Shown: positions 24,962 to 35,002 of the stretch, one piece after another
Layout: the number at the start of each line of letters is the position of its first letter
How positions within the stretch are numbered: position 1 is the first letter of the stretch
Assembly: GCF_025548555.1 (NCBI RefSeq)
Contig: NZ_JAJLPA010000001.1
Coordinates: 682,001 to 746,000 of the forward strand
DNA from: Sphingomonas sp. A2-49
GTDB taxonomy: Bacteria > Pseudomonadota > Alphaproteobacteria > Sphingomonadales > Sphingomonadaceae
DNA: 64,000 bases
Direction of reading: 5' to 3'
Translations under genes and position numbers: made by a program
Notes under the pieces: model-generated
What the model saw: the letters and a program-made list of their open reading frames with translations, nothing else
The model's database searches: none
What the model was told of the DNA's origin: nothing

Positions 24962-26338
24962 ATGCTGACACGCACTAGCACGACGCTTTCCGACGGTACC
25001 CGTATCGAGGATATCGTCCGTCCCGACACCCGCGAGGTCGAGCTCCGTGCCCTGTCGGACAAGGAAATCTACGAGCTCGAGATGGAGCGGATCTTCGGCA
25101 AGACCTGGCTGCTGCTGGGCCATGCGAGCGAGATCCCGAACTCCGGCGACTATATGATGCGCGACATGGGCAGCGATTCGGTGATCGTGACGCGCGACCG
25201 CGAGGGCGCGGTCCATGTCTCGCTCAACGTCTGCCCGCACCGTGGCATGCGCGTCTGCCTTGCGGATCGCGGCAACACCCAGGTGCACAAATGCATCTAT
25301 CACGGCTGGGCGTTCAAGCCGAACGGCGACTTCATCGGCGCGCCGATCGCCGACGAGAAGATGCACGGCGAGATCCTGCCCAAGAGCGAGCTGGGGCTGA
25401 AGAAGGCGCGGGTGCATCTGTATGCCGGGCTGATCTTCGCGACGTGGAACATCGACGGACCCTCGTTCGACGACTTTCTCGGCGACATGAAATGGTATTA
25501 CGACATGATCTTCCAGCGCACTGCCGGTGGCTGGGAAGTGATCGGTCCGCCGCAGCGCTTCATGGTCGACGCGAACTGGAAGGCGGCGGGCGAGCAGTCC
25601 GCGGCCGACGGCTATCACACGCTGACGCTGCACCGCTGGCTGGAGGAGATGTTCGGCAACGGCGGCAGCGAGCTCAGCAGCACGATGTACGGCGTCGAAG
25701 TTGGCTCGAACCACGGCCACGCCCTTCGCTGCCAGTCGCTGGCGAAGAAGTTCGAGCGCGCGCGCGACTTCGATTCGGGCACGCTGTCGGTCGAGGAGCG
25801 CTGGAACATTCTGCCCGCGCCGGGCTGCACCCCCGACATGTTCGCCGAGGTGCAGAAGCAGCTGAGCCCCGAGCAGCTGGAGCAGCTGATGACCAACCCG
25901 CCGCAGGTCGGCGGGATGTTCCCGAACGTGCTGCTCGCGTGCATCTACGCGCCGCAGCCCGACGGCCGGATCCTCGGATCGATGGCGCTCCACACCTATA
26001 TCCCGCGCGGACCCGACCAGCTGGAATTCGTGAACTGGGTCTTCGCCGAAAAGGGCACGTCGGAAGAAGACAAGGCCATCATGCTGAAGAACACCGTCTT
26101 CATGCTGGGCACGTCGGGGCTGGTCGAACAGGATGATTCGGACACCTGGCCGCACATGACGATCAGCGCGCGCGGCGCGCAGGGCCGCAAGATGACGATG
26201 AAATACCAGGCCATCAACAAGCTGCCGCCGCCCGCCGACTGGCGCGGCCCGGCCTTTGCCTATGACGGTTTCACCAAGGACGACACCCAGTGGAACTGGT
26301 GGATGTACTGGCGCGAGCTGATGAGCACGCCCGCTTGA
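24962..26338 (+). CDS. Rieske non-heme iron ring-hydroxylating oxygenase, alpha subunit
   Basis: A 458-residue catalytic subunit that adds both atoms of O2 to an aromatic ring. The Rieske cluster motif is C91-x-H93, then C111-x-x-H114 (C-P-H-R-G and C-I-Y-H-G-W). The mononuclear iron site is D216-x2-H219-x4-H224 (D-G-Y-H-T-L-T-L-H), with a probable third carboxylate in the later acidic D-D-S-D-T segment. ATG 24962 has GGAGG 8 bases upstream. The beta-subunit gene follows after 40 bases. The pairing with a 3Fe-4S-type ferredoxin, an IclR regulator and terpenoid-style beta-oxidation genes recalls DitA1 of abietane degraders. Similarity to naphthalene or phenylpropionate dioxygenases cannot be excluded without a tree. 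Confidence 0.95.
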   Translation: MLTRTSTTLSDGTRIEDIVRPDTREVELRALSDKEIYELEMERIFGKTWLLLGHASEIPNSGDYMMRDMGSDSVIVTRDREGAVHVSLNVCPHRGMRVCLADRGNTQVHKCIYHGWAFKPNGDFIGAPIADEKMHGEILPKSELGLKKARVHLYAGLIFATWNIDGPSFDDFLGDMKWYYDMIFQRTAGGWEVIGPPQRFMVDANWKAAGEQSAADGYHTLTLHRWLEEMFGNGGSELSSTMYGVEVGSNHGHALRCQSLAKKFERARDFDSGTLSVEERWNILPAPGCTPDMFAEVQKQLSPEQLEQLMTNPPQVGGMFPNVLLACIYAPQPDGRILGSMALHTYIPRGPDQLEFVNWVFAEKGTSEEDKAIMLKNTVFMLGTSGLVEQDDSDTWPHMTISARGAQGRKMTMKYQAINKLPPPADWRGPAFAYDGFTKDDTQWNWWMYWRELMSTPA

Positions 26339-26378
26339 GACGTCCGACGGCCCCCTGCATCGTTCCGAAAGTAGCATC

Positions 26379-26948
26379 ATGACCACATTGTCCGCCGTCG
26401 CCGAGCCGGAAACCGTCGAGGCGCCCGCTGCGCGGCGCGTTCCGATCGGTTCCCCGCTCTACAACCGCCTGCTCGAGACCTATTATCACGAAGCCGAGAT
26501 GCTAGACGAGCTGCGCTTCGCGGACTGGACCGACTGGCTGGCGACCGACCTGCGCTATACCGCGCCGCAGCGACTGACGCGGCTGCTCGCCGACCACGAC
26601 AAGTCGATCGACCGGTCGGTCATGCATTTCGACGAGAGCTACAACACGATCAAGGCGCGCGTGAAGCGCCTGAACGGCAACAGCGCGTTCGCCGAGGACC
26701 CCCCCTCGCGCACGCGCCGGCTGGTCACCAATATCCGCGTCGAGACCACCGCGACCGCGGACGAATACAAGGTGCGCGGCTATTTCCTGCTGACGCGAAG
26801 CCGGTTCGAACAGTCGAAGCTGGCGGTGATGAGCGGCGAGCGCCACGACATCGTCCGCGACCTGGGCGAGCGGTTCGAGCTGGTCTCACGCGAGACGATC
26901 CTGGACCAGGCGGTGCTGGGCATGCCGAACCTGGCGATATTCCTCTGA
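26379..26948 (+). CDS. Ring-hydroxylating dioxygenase, beta subunit
   Basis: A 189-residue beta subunit (NTF2-like cone fold) that supports the alpha3beta3 structure and carries no cofactor. It begins M-T-T-L-S-A-V-A-E. Typical features are the N-terminal helix with Y-Y-H-E-A-E-M-L-D, D-W-x-x-W-L and R-Y-T-A-P, the V-T-N-I-R-V strand, and the end R-E-T-I-L-D-Q-A-V-L. Length is normal. It lies directly downstream of alpha, which identifies it as its partner. Confidence 0.94.
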   Translation: MTTLSAVAEPETVEAPAARRVPIGSPLYNRLLETYYHEAEMLDELRFADWTDWLATDLRYTAPQRLTRLLADHDKSIDRSVMHFDESYNTIKARVKRLNGNSAFAEDPPSRTRRLVTNIRVETTATADEYKVRGYFLLTRSRFEQSKLAVMSGERHDIVRDLGERFELVSRETILDQAVLGMPNLAIFL

Positions 26949-26983
26949 ACCCCGTAACCATTTATTCTTCAGCGAGAGCGCCG

Positions 26984-26998
26984 TTCTACAAACAGAAT
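26984..26998 (+). promoter_or_regulatory. Partial operator-like element upstream of the HCDH/thiolase operon
   Basis: Reads TTCT-ACAAAC-AGAAT, the left dyad (TTCT-N6-AGAA) of the island element with perfect arms; the ATTC part is absent (CAAG). It lies in the 117-base gap after the Rieske beta gene, 68 bases before the next start. Confidence 0.45.
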
Positions 26999-27065
26999 TG
27001 ACAAGCGCGGAGCGAGCGGCGACGAGTCCGGCAGGTGGATCGAGATCCACGGGGAGGACTTTAAT

Positions 27066-27967
27066 ATGACGTTGAACCGCAACCGCAGGGTCGCCGTTGC
27101 CGGTGCCGGGCTCATGGGCACCGGTATCGCGCACGCGTTCGCCGCCGCGGGCTTTCCGACGATCTTGGCCGACATCGACGGCGCCGCGCTGGACCGCGCA
27201 CGCACGGCGATCGACGCGATCATTGACGGCGGCGTGAAACTGGGCAAGCTGACGGCCGAGGCCGGGGCGGCGGCAAAGGCCAATCTGGACGTCGCGACAA
27301 CGGTGGAGGAAGCGGCGAGCGGGGCCGCGCTGTTCGTCGAGACGGTATCCGAGCAGCTGGCGGTCAAGCTGGCGGTGATCCGCGAGGCCGAGCCGGTCCT
27401 GGCCGCGGGCGGCATCCTGGCGACCAACACGTCGGCGCTGAGCGTGACCGAGATCGCGCGCGGCACCGCCGACCCGACGCGCGTGGTCGGCATGCATTTC
27501 TTCAATCCGGTCCACAAGATGAAGCTCGTCGAGCTGGTGCGCGGGCTGCAGACGAGTGCCGAGACGCTGGCGGCGACGCGCAGCTATTGCGACGCGATCG
27601 GCAAGACCTCGATCGTCGTCAACGAGGCGCCGGGGCTGACCACAAGCCGGATGTCGGCGTTGCTCGGCAACGAGGCGATGTACATGCTGATGGAGGGCAC
27701 CGCGACCGCCGAGGACATCGATACCGCGCACCGCATGGGCTTCAACCATCCGCTGGGGCCGCTCGAACTGGGCGACGTCACCGGCTGGGACACGCGGCTG
27801 TCGGTGCTGCGCTATCTGCACCAGACGCTGGGCGAGAAATTCCGCCCCTGCCCGCTGATCATCAAGATGGTCGCCGCCGGCCGGCATGGCCGCAAGACCG
27901 GCGCCGGGGTCTATGAATATGATGGCGCCGACAAGATCCCCGGCTCCGGGCTGAAGGCGGGCGTGTT

Positions 27968-27971
<4 letters not shown>
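27066..27971 (+). CDS. 3-hydroxyacyl-CoA dehydrogenase
   Basis: A 301-residue single-domain-type 3-hydroxyacyl-CoA dehydrogenase (3HCDH N and C). NAD loop G-A-G-L-M-G-T-G-I (about 13-21), A-D-I-D near 35, the catalytic region H-F-F-N-P-V (His-Glu pair) and the C-terminal N-H-P-L-G-P-L-E-L. It oxidises a 3-hydroxyacyl-CoA to the 3-ketoacyl-CoA with NAD in beta-oxidation. ATG follows GGGGAGGACTTTAAT. Its stop overlaps the GTG start of the thiolase gene (GTGA), so the pair is translationally coupled and acts in sequence. Confidence 0.94.
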
Positions 27972-29140
<1,169 letters not shown>

Positions 29141-29220
29141 AAGTCGAAACGCCGCCCCCCGTCCCCGTCGGTGCCATTGTGCGTCGCCAAGGCTTGGGTT
29201 AGGCCATTCGCTTTCGTTGA

Positions 29221-29234
29221 ATTGTGAGCACAAT
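29221..29234. promoter_or_regulatory. Lac-operator-like dyad upstream of the IclR gene
   Basis: ATTGTG-AG-CACAAT: perfect 6-bp arms around two bases. It ends 21 bases before the preferred GTG start of the IclR gene, a usual place for autoregulation. A half copy (ATTGTGCG) occurs upstream at about 29176. The binding protein is not known. Confidence 0.5.
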
Positions 29235-29255
29235 GCGGATCCGGAAAGCAGTATC

Positions 29256-30104
29256 GTGAGCCATAGCGACGATCAGGACGCAGCGCTGGACCTGGATGTG
29301 GACATCGATCCGGAGGACGACGCGTCCGAAGCGGCACGGGTCGACGGCGAATCGAGCAAGACGGTGGTGGTCAAGCCGGTCGTCAACGCCATCCGGATCA
29401 TGCGGTATCTGAGCGAATCGGGCAGCCCGTCGCGCGCGATCACGATCGCGCGATCGCTGTCGATCAACGCGAGCACCTGCTTCAACATCCTGCGCACGCT
29501 GGTGCTGGAGGACATCGTCGAGTTCGACCCCCTGTCGAAGACCTATTCGACGGGCATCGGCCTGACCCGGCTGGTGGAAAATTTCCTGACCGTCGGACAG
29601 CGCGTCGCCGCGGCGGCGCCGCACATCGCCGACCTGGCGTCGCGGTACAGCGTCACGATGGCGTTGTGGAAGCGCGTCGCGCCCGACCGCATTGTGCTGA
29701 TCAAGAGCATCCCGAGCCCGACCGACGTGCGCATCGAGATGGCCGAGGGCCAGCGGCTGCCGATGATGATGGGCGCGACCGGGCGGTTGTTCGCGCCGCG
29801 CCTGGACCTGACCAACGCCAAGCTGCGGTCGATGTTCAAGACGCTCCGGTGGCAGCGTCCGCTGAGCTTCGAGGAATATTGGGAGCAGGTCGAACGCGCC
29901 GAGGAAATCGGCTGGGCGATCGACGAGGGCTATTTCTCGCGCGGGGTGATGAGCCTCGCCGTGCCGATCGACGACCGCGGCGGCAATCTGTGCTTCACGT
30001 TGGTCGCAATCATGTTCCGCAACCAGCTCGACGACGCGGCGCTAGAGGAACTGGGGGCCACGATGCGCGATCTCGCGCCGCGCCTCGCCGCGATCCTCGT
30101 TTAG
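29256..30104 (+). CDS. IclR-family transcriptional regulator
   Basis: A 282-residue IclR regulator. An acidic N-terminal tail (D-D-Q-D-A-A-L-D-L-D-V-D) precedes the winged helix-turn-helix (R-A-I-T-I-A-R-S-L-S-I-N-A-S-T-C-F-N-I-L), and the IclR ligand domain follows (A-E-G-Q-R-L-P-M-M-M, then G-A-T-G-R). I chose GTG 29256, with GGAAAG upstream, over TTG 29217, since the latter would place a strong dyad inside the gene. It sits between the thiolase operon and the acyl-CoA dehydrogenase operon, as ditR sits within the dit cluster. It is the best candidate for the island's pathway-specific activator or repressor. Confidence 0.92.
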   Translation: MSHSDDQDAALDLDVDIDPEDDASEAARVDGESSKTVVVKPVVNAIRIMRYLSESGSPSRAITIARSLSINASTCFNILRTLVLEDIVEFDPLSKTYSTGIGLTRLVENFLTVGQRVAAAAPHIADLASRYSVTMALWKRVAPDRIVLIKSIPSPTDVRIEMAEGQRLPMMMGATGRLFAPRLDLTNAKLRSMFKTLRWQRPLSFEEYWEQVERAEEIGWAIDEGYFSRGVMSLAVPIDDRGGNLCFTLVAIMFRNQLDDAALEELGATMRDLAPRLAAILV

Positions 30105-30189
30105 CCCCCGACACCTGCCGGGCTGGGGCCTGCGAAGACGGCCGCCGGCGATAAAAGAGTGGACGAACCCCCCGCGATACCTATATTGA

Positions 30190-30211
30190 GAATGCCATTC
30201 TGATATAAGAT
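30190..30211 (-). promoter_or_regulatory. Recurrent 22-bp operator-like element, copy 3
   Basis: On the minus strand it reads ATCT-TATATC-AGAAT-GGC-ATTC; the central dyad AGAATGCCATTCT is perfect apart from its middle base. It lies in the 203-base gap between the IclR gene and the acyl-CoA dehydrogenase operon, about 97 bases before the latter's start. This is the best copy in the window. Confidence 0.6.
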
Positions 30212-30307
30212 ATAGACGGGCGAGGGTTTGAAAACGAACCATGCAATCCATGCGGCGTCGCATCGTATAGAGCTCGCCGACCGGCGGCCGGCCGCGAGTG
30301 CGACGCG

Positions 30308-31459
30308 ATGCGCCTAACCGATTTCGCCTATGCGGCGGTTCCCTCGGACGCCGAGCTGTTGCGCCAGGAAATCCGGGCGTTTCTGGCGCGCGAGATGGAG
30401 GGCATAGCGCCGGTCGTGCGCGCCGACAGCTGGCTGGGGTACGACGCCGCGTTCAGCCGTAAATTGGGCGAAGCGGGACTGATCGGCCTGACTATGCCGG
30501 AACGGTTCGGCGGCCGCGGCGGCAGCGCCTTCGCGCGCTACGTCGTAAGCGAGGAACTGCTCGCGGCGGGTGCGCCGGTGTCGGCGCACTGGATCGCCGA
30601 TCGGCAGAGCGCACCGCTGTTGCTGCGCTACGGCACCCAAGAGCAGCAGGACCTCTACATTCCCGCGATCGTCCGCGGCGAAAGCTATTTCTGCATCGGG
30701 ATGAGCGAACCTAATTCCGGGTCGGACCTGGCGTCGATCGGCAGCCGCGCGGTGGCCAAGGGCACCGGGTGGCGGCTGAACGGCCGCAAGGTCTGGACGA
30801 CCAACGCCCACCGCTCGGACGTGATGATCGCGCTGATCCGCACCGAGGGCGGCGGCAGCGACGACCGCCACGGCGGCATGTCGCAATTCCTGATCGACCT
30901 GCACGCGCCGGGCGTCACCGTCCGCCCGATCCGCGATCTGAGCGGCGGCGAGCATTTCAACGAGGTGTTCTTCGACGACGTCGCGCTCGACCGTTCGGCG
31001 CTGATCGGGGTCGAGGGCCAGGGCTGGCAGCAGGTGATGGCGGAACTGGCGTTCGAGCGCAGCGGGCCCGAACGCTTCCTGAGCTCGATGGCGCTGATGC
31101 ACACGCTGATCGACCAGGTCGGGCCCGAGCCCGATGCGTTGCAGGCGTTCCAGATCGGGCGGATCACCGCGCGGCTGATGGCGCTCAGGGCGATGTCGCT
31201 GTCGGTGACCGCACAGCTGGATGCCGGCGAGGACCCCGCCTGGGCGGCGTCGTGCGTCAAGGATGTCGGCACCGCGCTGGAACAGGAGCTGCCCGAGGTG
31301 GCGCAGCTGCTCGACGCGACCGAACCGCGCGTCGACAGCGGCAGCGATCATGCGCAGGTGCTGGCGTATCTGACCCAGCTCGCGCCGTCCTTTTCACTAC
31401 GTGGCGGGACCCGCGAGATCCTGCGCGGGATCCTCGCGCGCGGGCTGGGAGTGCGCTGA
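30308..31459 (+). CDS. Acyl-CoA dehydrogenase, larger subunit of a coupled pair
   Basis: A 383-residue acyl-CoA dehydrogenase that forms a 2,3-double bond with FAD. Family marks are the G-M-S-E-P-N-S-G-S-D FAD/substrate loop (about 135-144), W-T-T-N-A, and the C-terminal L-R-G-G-T-R-E-I-L. A catalytic Glu is possible in A-F-E-R-S-G (isovaleryl-type position), since the usual Glu of Y-E-G-T is missing. The next gene encodes a second, shorter member with a one-base TGATG overlap. This resembles the heterotetrameric FadE pairs of steroid degraders that act on bulky ring-CoA substrates. It is the first gene of a four-gene operon up to 34456. Confidence 0.92.
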   Translation: MRLTDFAYAAVPSDAELLRQEIRAFLAREMEGIAPVVRADSWLGYDAAFSRKLGEAGLIGLTMPERFGGRGGSAFARYVVSEELLAAGAPVSAHWIADRQSAPLLLRYGTQEQQDLYIPAIVRGESYFCIGMSEPNSGSDLASIGSRAVAKGTGWRLNGRKVWTTNAHRSDVMIALIRTEGGGSDDRHGGMSQFLIDLHAPGVTVRPIRDLSGGEHFNEVFFDDVALDRSALIGVEGQGWQQVMAELAFERSGPERFLSSMALMHTLIDQVGPEPDALQAFQIGRITARLMALRAMSLSVTAQLDAGEDPAWAASCVKDVGTALEQELPEVAQLLDATEPRVDSGSDHAQVLAYLTQLAPSFSLRGGTREILRGILARGLGVR

Positions 31460-32490
31460 TGCAGGCGATGTTCGAGGAAACCGTCGGCCGCGTGCTCGGC
31501 TATTACGTGACGCCCGAAAGCCTGGCCGCCGCCGAGCGGGGCGAATGGCCCGCCGATTTGTGGGATGCGATCACCGAGAACGGACTGGCGATCGCCGCCG
31601 CGCCCGAGGAACGCGGCGGGGTCGGCGGAAGCTGGCACGACGCGTTCGTGCTGGTCCGCGCGGCCGGCCGGTTCGTGGCGCCGCTGCCGCTGGCCGAGAC
31701 GATCCTGGTGAACTGGCTAATGGGGCTGGCGGGCGCCGACGTCGCACCCGGCGCCGCGACGCTCGCCATCGGCGACGGGACGCTCGACGGCGACCGCTTC
31801 ACCGGGACGCTCGACGGCGTCGCGTGGGGCCGGCAGGCCGGCCATGTGCTGACCGCGGTCGGCGACGGGCGCACGCTGGTCCTGCTGGCCTGCGCCGACG
31901 CGTCCGTCGTCCCGGCGTTCAACACCGCGCGCGAGCCGCGCGACACTCTGGTCTTCACCGGCGCGCGCGCCGCGGTGGTCGCGACGCTGCCGGCGGCGAT
32001 GCCGACCGAGACGCTGTTGCTGGGCGGCGCGATGATCCGCTCGGCGCAGATCGCGGGGGGGCTGTCGCACCTGCTCGACACCGCGATCGACTATGCCAAC
32101 CAGCGCGTGCAGTTCGGCAGGCCGATCGGCAAGTTCCAGGCGATCCAGCATCAGCTGGCGGTGCTGGCGGAACAGACCGCGCTGGCGTCCGCCGCCGCCG
32201 AGCTGGCGTTCGCGTCGAGCGAGCGCGCGCCATGTGTTTCGGGAATCGCGGCGGCCAAGACGATCGCGAGCGACGCGGCGGGACAGGGGGCGGCGATCGC
32301 GCATGCCGTGCTGGGCGCGATCGGCTTCACCTACGAACATTCGCTGCACTTCACCACGCGGCGGCTGTGGTCGTGGCGCAGCGAGTTCGGGTCGCAGGCC
32401 TTTTGGGCGCAGCGGCTGGGCCGCGAGATGTGCGCGCAGGGCGCCGGCGGCTATTGGCCGAAGCTGACGTCGGCGATGACGCCGGCATGA
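31459..32490 (+). CDS. Acyl-CoA dehydrogenase, smaller subunit of a coupled pair
   Basis: A 343-residue member of the same family with a shortened, divergent N-terminal and middle domain. The C-terminal helical domain is well kept (Q-R-V-Q-F-G-R-P-I-G-K-F-Q-A-I-Q-H), as are G-A-I-G-F-T-Y-E-H and the tail L-H-F-T-T-R-R-L-W. In alpha2beta2 acyl-CoA dehydrogenases such a subunit helps bind FAD while catalysis comes from the partner. The TGATG overlap with the preceding gene supports 1:1 synthesis. I infer a heteromeric enzyme; monofunctional activity alone is less likely. Confidence 0.9.
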   Translation: MQAMFEETVGRVLGYYVTPESLAAAERGEWPADLWDAITENGLAIAAAPEERGGVGGSWHDAFVLVRAAGRFVAPLPLAETILVNWLMGLAGADVAPGAATLAIGDGTLDGDRFTGTLDGVAWGRQAGHVLTAVGDGRTLVLLACADASVVPAFNTAREPRDTLVFTGARAAVVATLPAAMPTETLLLGGAMIRSAQIAGGLSHLLDTAIDYANQRVQFGRPIGKFQAIQHQLAVLAEQTALASAAAELAFASSERAPCVSGIAAAKTIASDAAGQGAAIAHAVLGAIGFTYEHSLHFTTRRLWSWRSEFGSQAFWAQRLGREMCAQGAGGYWPKLTSAMTPA

Positions 32491-32506
32491 TGGGGGACGC
32501 GACGCC

Positions 32507-33307
32507 ATGCCACCATTTCTGACGATCGAGCGCGACGGCGCGATCGCGACGGTCACGCTGAACCGGCCCGACGAGCGCAACGCGATCTCCCGGCCCGAAT
32601 ATATCCAGGAAATCCGCGATTTCTGCGCCGACGCGACGCGCGACCAGGCGCTGAAGGTCGTGATCGTCACCGGCGCCGGATCGGCGTTCTGCGCCGGCGG
32701 CAACGTCAAGGACATGCGCGACAAGGCGGGCATCTTCGAAGGATCGCCCTATACGCTGCGCAACCGCTACCGCGACGGCATCCAGCAGATCCCGCTCGCG
32801 CTGTACGAGCTCGAAGTGCCGACGATCGCGGCGATCAACGGGCCTGCGATCGGCGCCGGGCTGGACCTGGCGTGCATGTGCGACGTCCGGATCGCGGCCG
32901 AAAGCGCGATCTTCGCGGAAAGCTTCGTGAAGCTCGGGATCGTCCCCGGCGATGGCGGCGCGTGGCTGTTGCCGCGGATCGTCGGCAATGCCCGCGCGGC
33001 GCTGATGACGCTCACCGGCGACGCGATCAAGGCGCCCCAGGCGCTGGAATACGGCTTGGTCAGCGACGTCGTGCCGGGCGACCAGCTGCTGGCGCGCGCC
33101 CAGGCCGTCGCGCAGCGGATCGCGAGCAATCCGGGCCATGCGCTGCGGCTGGCCAAGCGGCTGTTGCGCGAGGGGCAGGACATGAAGCTCGGCCCCCTGC
33201 TCGAACTGTCGGCGGCGTACCAAGCGATCGCCCACCATACCGCCGACCATGAGGAGGCGGTCAACGCGTTCCTCGAAAAGCGGCCCGCCGACTTCCAGAA
33301 CCGATAG
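32507..33307 (+). CDS. Enoyl-CoA hydratase/isomerase (crotonase family)
   Basis: A 266-residue crotonase-fold protein. Oxyanion-hole segments are F-C-A-G-G-N-V (about 61-67) and G-P-A-I-G-A-G-L-D-L-A (about 110-120). The two catalytic Glu residues of classical hydratases are not at their usual places: Asp follows G-A-G-L, and F-A-E-S-F-V-K-L-G-I-V-P-G-D-G-G replaces the P-E motif. Hydratase, isomerase or C-C hydrolase activity are all possible. It lies between two acyl-CoA dehydrogenase genes, 16 bases after the pair and 24 before the next one, in a beta-oxidation operon. Confidence 0.9.
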   Translation: MPPFLTIERDGAIATVTLNRPDERNAISRPEYIQEIRDFCADATRDQALKVVIVTGAGSAFCAGGNVKDMRDKAGIFEGSPYTLRNRYRDGIQQIPLALYELEVPTIAAINGPAIGAGLDLACMCDVRIAAESAIFAESFVKLGIVPGDGGAWLLPRIVGNARAALMTLTGDAIKAPQALEYGLVSDVVPGDQLLARAQAVAQRIASNPGHALRLAKRLLREGQDMKLGPLLELSAAYQAIAHHTADHEEAVNAFLEKRPADFQNR

Positions 33308-33331
33308 ACCAGATCCAAAGGGGGCAGCGCG

Positions 33332-34456
33332 ATGCGCACCGTATTCCGCGACGACCACGAGATGTTCCGCGACCAGGTCCGTCGCTTCGTTGACCGCGAG
33401 ATCGTGCCGTTCCACAGCGAATGGGAGCATCAGGGCTTCGTCCCGCAATCGGTGTGGCGCAACGCCGGCCGGGAAGGCCTGTTGTGCGTCATGGCGCCGG
33501 AGGAATATGGCGGTGCGGGCGGCGACTATGGCCATGCCGCAGTGCTGATCGAGGAACTCGCACGCGCCAACGCGACCGCGATCGGCTTCACGACGCACAG
33601 CGAGATCGTCGCCAACTACATCGTCGCGTATGGCACAGAGGAGCAGAAGCAGCGCTGGCTGCCCGGCATGATCAGCGGCGATCGGATCAGCGTCATCGCG
33701 ATGAGCGAGCCCGGGATCGGCAGCGACCTGCGTTCGATGCGCACGTCGGTACGGCGCGACGGCGACGACTATGTCATCAACGGATCGAAGACGTTCATCA
33801 CCAACGGCTTCAATTCGGGGATGGCGGTGGTCGCGTGCAAGACCGACCCGGCCGAGCGCAACCTGACGCTGGTCTGCGTGGAGGAGGGCACGCCCGGTTT
33901 CACCAAGGGCAATCGGCTCGAGAAGATCGGGCTGAAGGGCCAGGACACGTCGGAGCTGTTCTTCGACGAGGTCCGCGTGCCGGTCGCCAACCGGCTGGGC
34001 GAGGAGAATAAGGGCTTCACCTATCTGACCCACCAGCTCGCCTGGGAGCGGCTGATCATCGCGATCCGCGCCGCCGCGTCGATCGAGGCGCTGCTGGAGG
34101 AGACGATCGACTATACCCGCGGCCGCAAAGTCTTTTCGCAGACCGTGTTCGATTTCCAGAACACGCGGTTCAGCCTGGCGGCGTCGAAGGCCGAGGCGAC
34201 GATGCTGCGCGCGTTCGTCGACGAATGCCTGCGCGAGGTGATGGAGGGCACGCTGACCGGCGAGAAGGCGGCGATGGCCAAGCTGGTCGGGTCGGAGATG
34301 CAGGGCCGGCTGCTCGATCAGTTCCTGCAGCTGCACGGCGGCTATGGCTTCATGAGCGAATACAAGATCGCGCGCGCCTGGGTCGATGCGCGCGTCGCCC
34401 GGATCTATGGCGGCACGTCGGAGATCATGAAGGAGATCATCGCGCGCGCGCTCTAG
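33332..34456 (+). CDS. Acyl-CoA dehydrogenase
   Basis: A 374-residue acyl-CoA dehydrogenase of normal length. It shows A-M-S-E-P-G-I-G-S-D (about 127-136), the F-I-T-N-G segment, R-K-V-F-S-Q-T-V-F-D-F-Q-N and the C-terminal I-Y-G-G-T-S-E-I-M. The catalytic Glu is probably in L-A-W-E-R-L, as in isovaleryl-CoA dehydrogenase, because the C-terminal motif has Gly. It is the last gene of the operon and overlaps the convergent AhpD-like gene by four bases. It should carry out the FAD-dependent step of a second beta-oxidation turn or a different chain length. Confidence 0.93.
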   Translation: MRTVFRDDHEMFRDQVRRFVDREIVPFHSEWEHQGFVPQSVWRNAGREGLLCVMAPEEYGGAGGDYGHAAVLIEELARANATAIGFTTHSEIVANYIVAYGTEEQKQRWLPGMISGDRISVIAMSEPGIGSDLRSMRTSVRRDGDDYVINGSKTFITNGFNSGMAVVACKTDPAERNLTLVCVEEGTPGFTKGNRLEKIGLKGQDTSELFFDEVRVPVANRLGEENKGFTYLTHQLAWERLIIAIRAAASIEALLEETIDYTRGRKVFSQTVFDFQNTRFSLAASKAEATMLRAFVDECLREVMEGTLTGEKAAMAKLVGSEMQGRLLDQFLQLHGGYGFMSEYKIARAWVDARVARIYGGTSEIMKEIIARAL

Positions 34457-34992
34457 GCGGCCGCGATCGGCGCGTCCGGCGCGTCCTCGGCATAGCCGCG
34501 CTGGACATAGGTCATCCGGCCCCCTGCCAGCATCAGCGCGGCGAACAGGTTCAGCTCGACGATCTGCGCGGTGGTGAAATGCCGGGCGAGCGCGTCGTAC
34601 ACGGCTTCGTCGATCGCGAAATAGTCCGCCGCGAACAGCTCGGCATAATGCAGCGCGGCCTGTTCGGCGGGCAAGAAGCGCGGATCGGCCCAGTCGAGGC
34701 ACGCGATATCGGCTTCGCTGACCGCGTCCGACTTGCGCGCGACCTGGCACGCGGTGCAGCGCGTGATGCTCGCGATCTTCAGGCGGACGAGTTCGCGAAG
34801 CCGCGGTTCGAGCACGCCGTGGCTGTGCATCTCCTCGATCGTCGCGAGCCAGGCGAGCGCGACCTTCGGCCGATGCGCCCAGATCTGCACCGGCAGCGTC
34901 GAGCCGAGCATGCGGGTCTCGGTCCCGCGCGCGATCGCGGCGGCGAGATCGGGCGGGACGGCATCCAGCGGCACGGGGTCTATCCTGGGCAT
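34453..34992 (-). CDS. Carboxymuconolactone decarboxylase / AhpD-like protein
   Basis: A 179-residue all-helical protein of the CMD/AhpD family. The C-x-x-C pair is C79 and C82 (T-R-C-T-A-C-Q); the His usually found three residues further is Arg here (Q-V-A-R). It may be a small peroxidase-like thiol protein or a gamma-carboxymuconolactone-type enzyme. Its place in a ring-degradation island is common but the role is rarely known. The gene follows the EamA transporter gene in the same direction with a 10-base gap. Confidence 0.85.
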   Translation of the reverse strand: MPRIDPVPLDAVPPDLAAAIARGTETRMLGSTLPVQIWAHRPKVALAWLATIEEMHSHGVLEPRLRELVRLKIASITRCTACQVARKSDAVSEADIACLDWADPRFLPAEQAALHYAELFAADYFAIDEAVYDALARHFTTAQIVELNLFAALMLAGGRMTYVQRGYAEDAPDAPIAAA

Positions 34993-35002
34993 GGCGGTTC
35001 CT

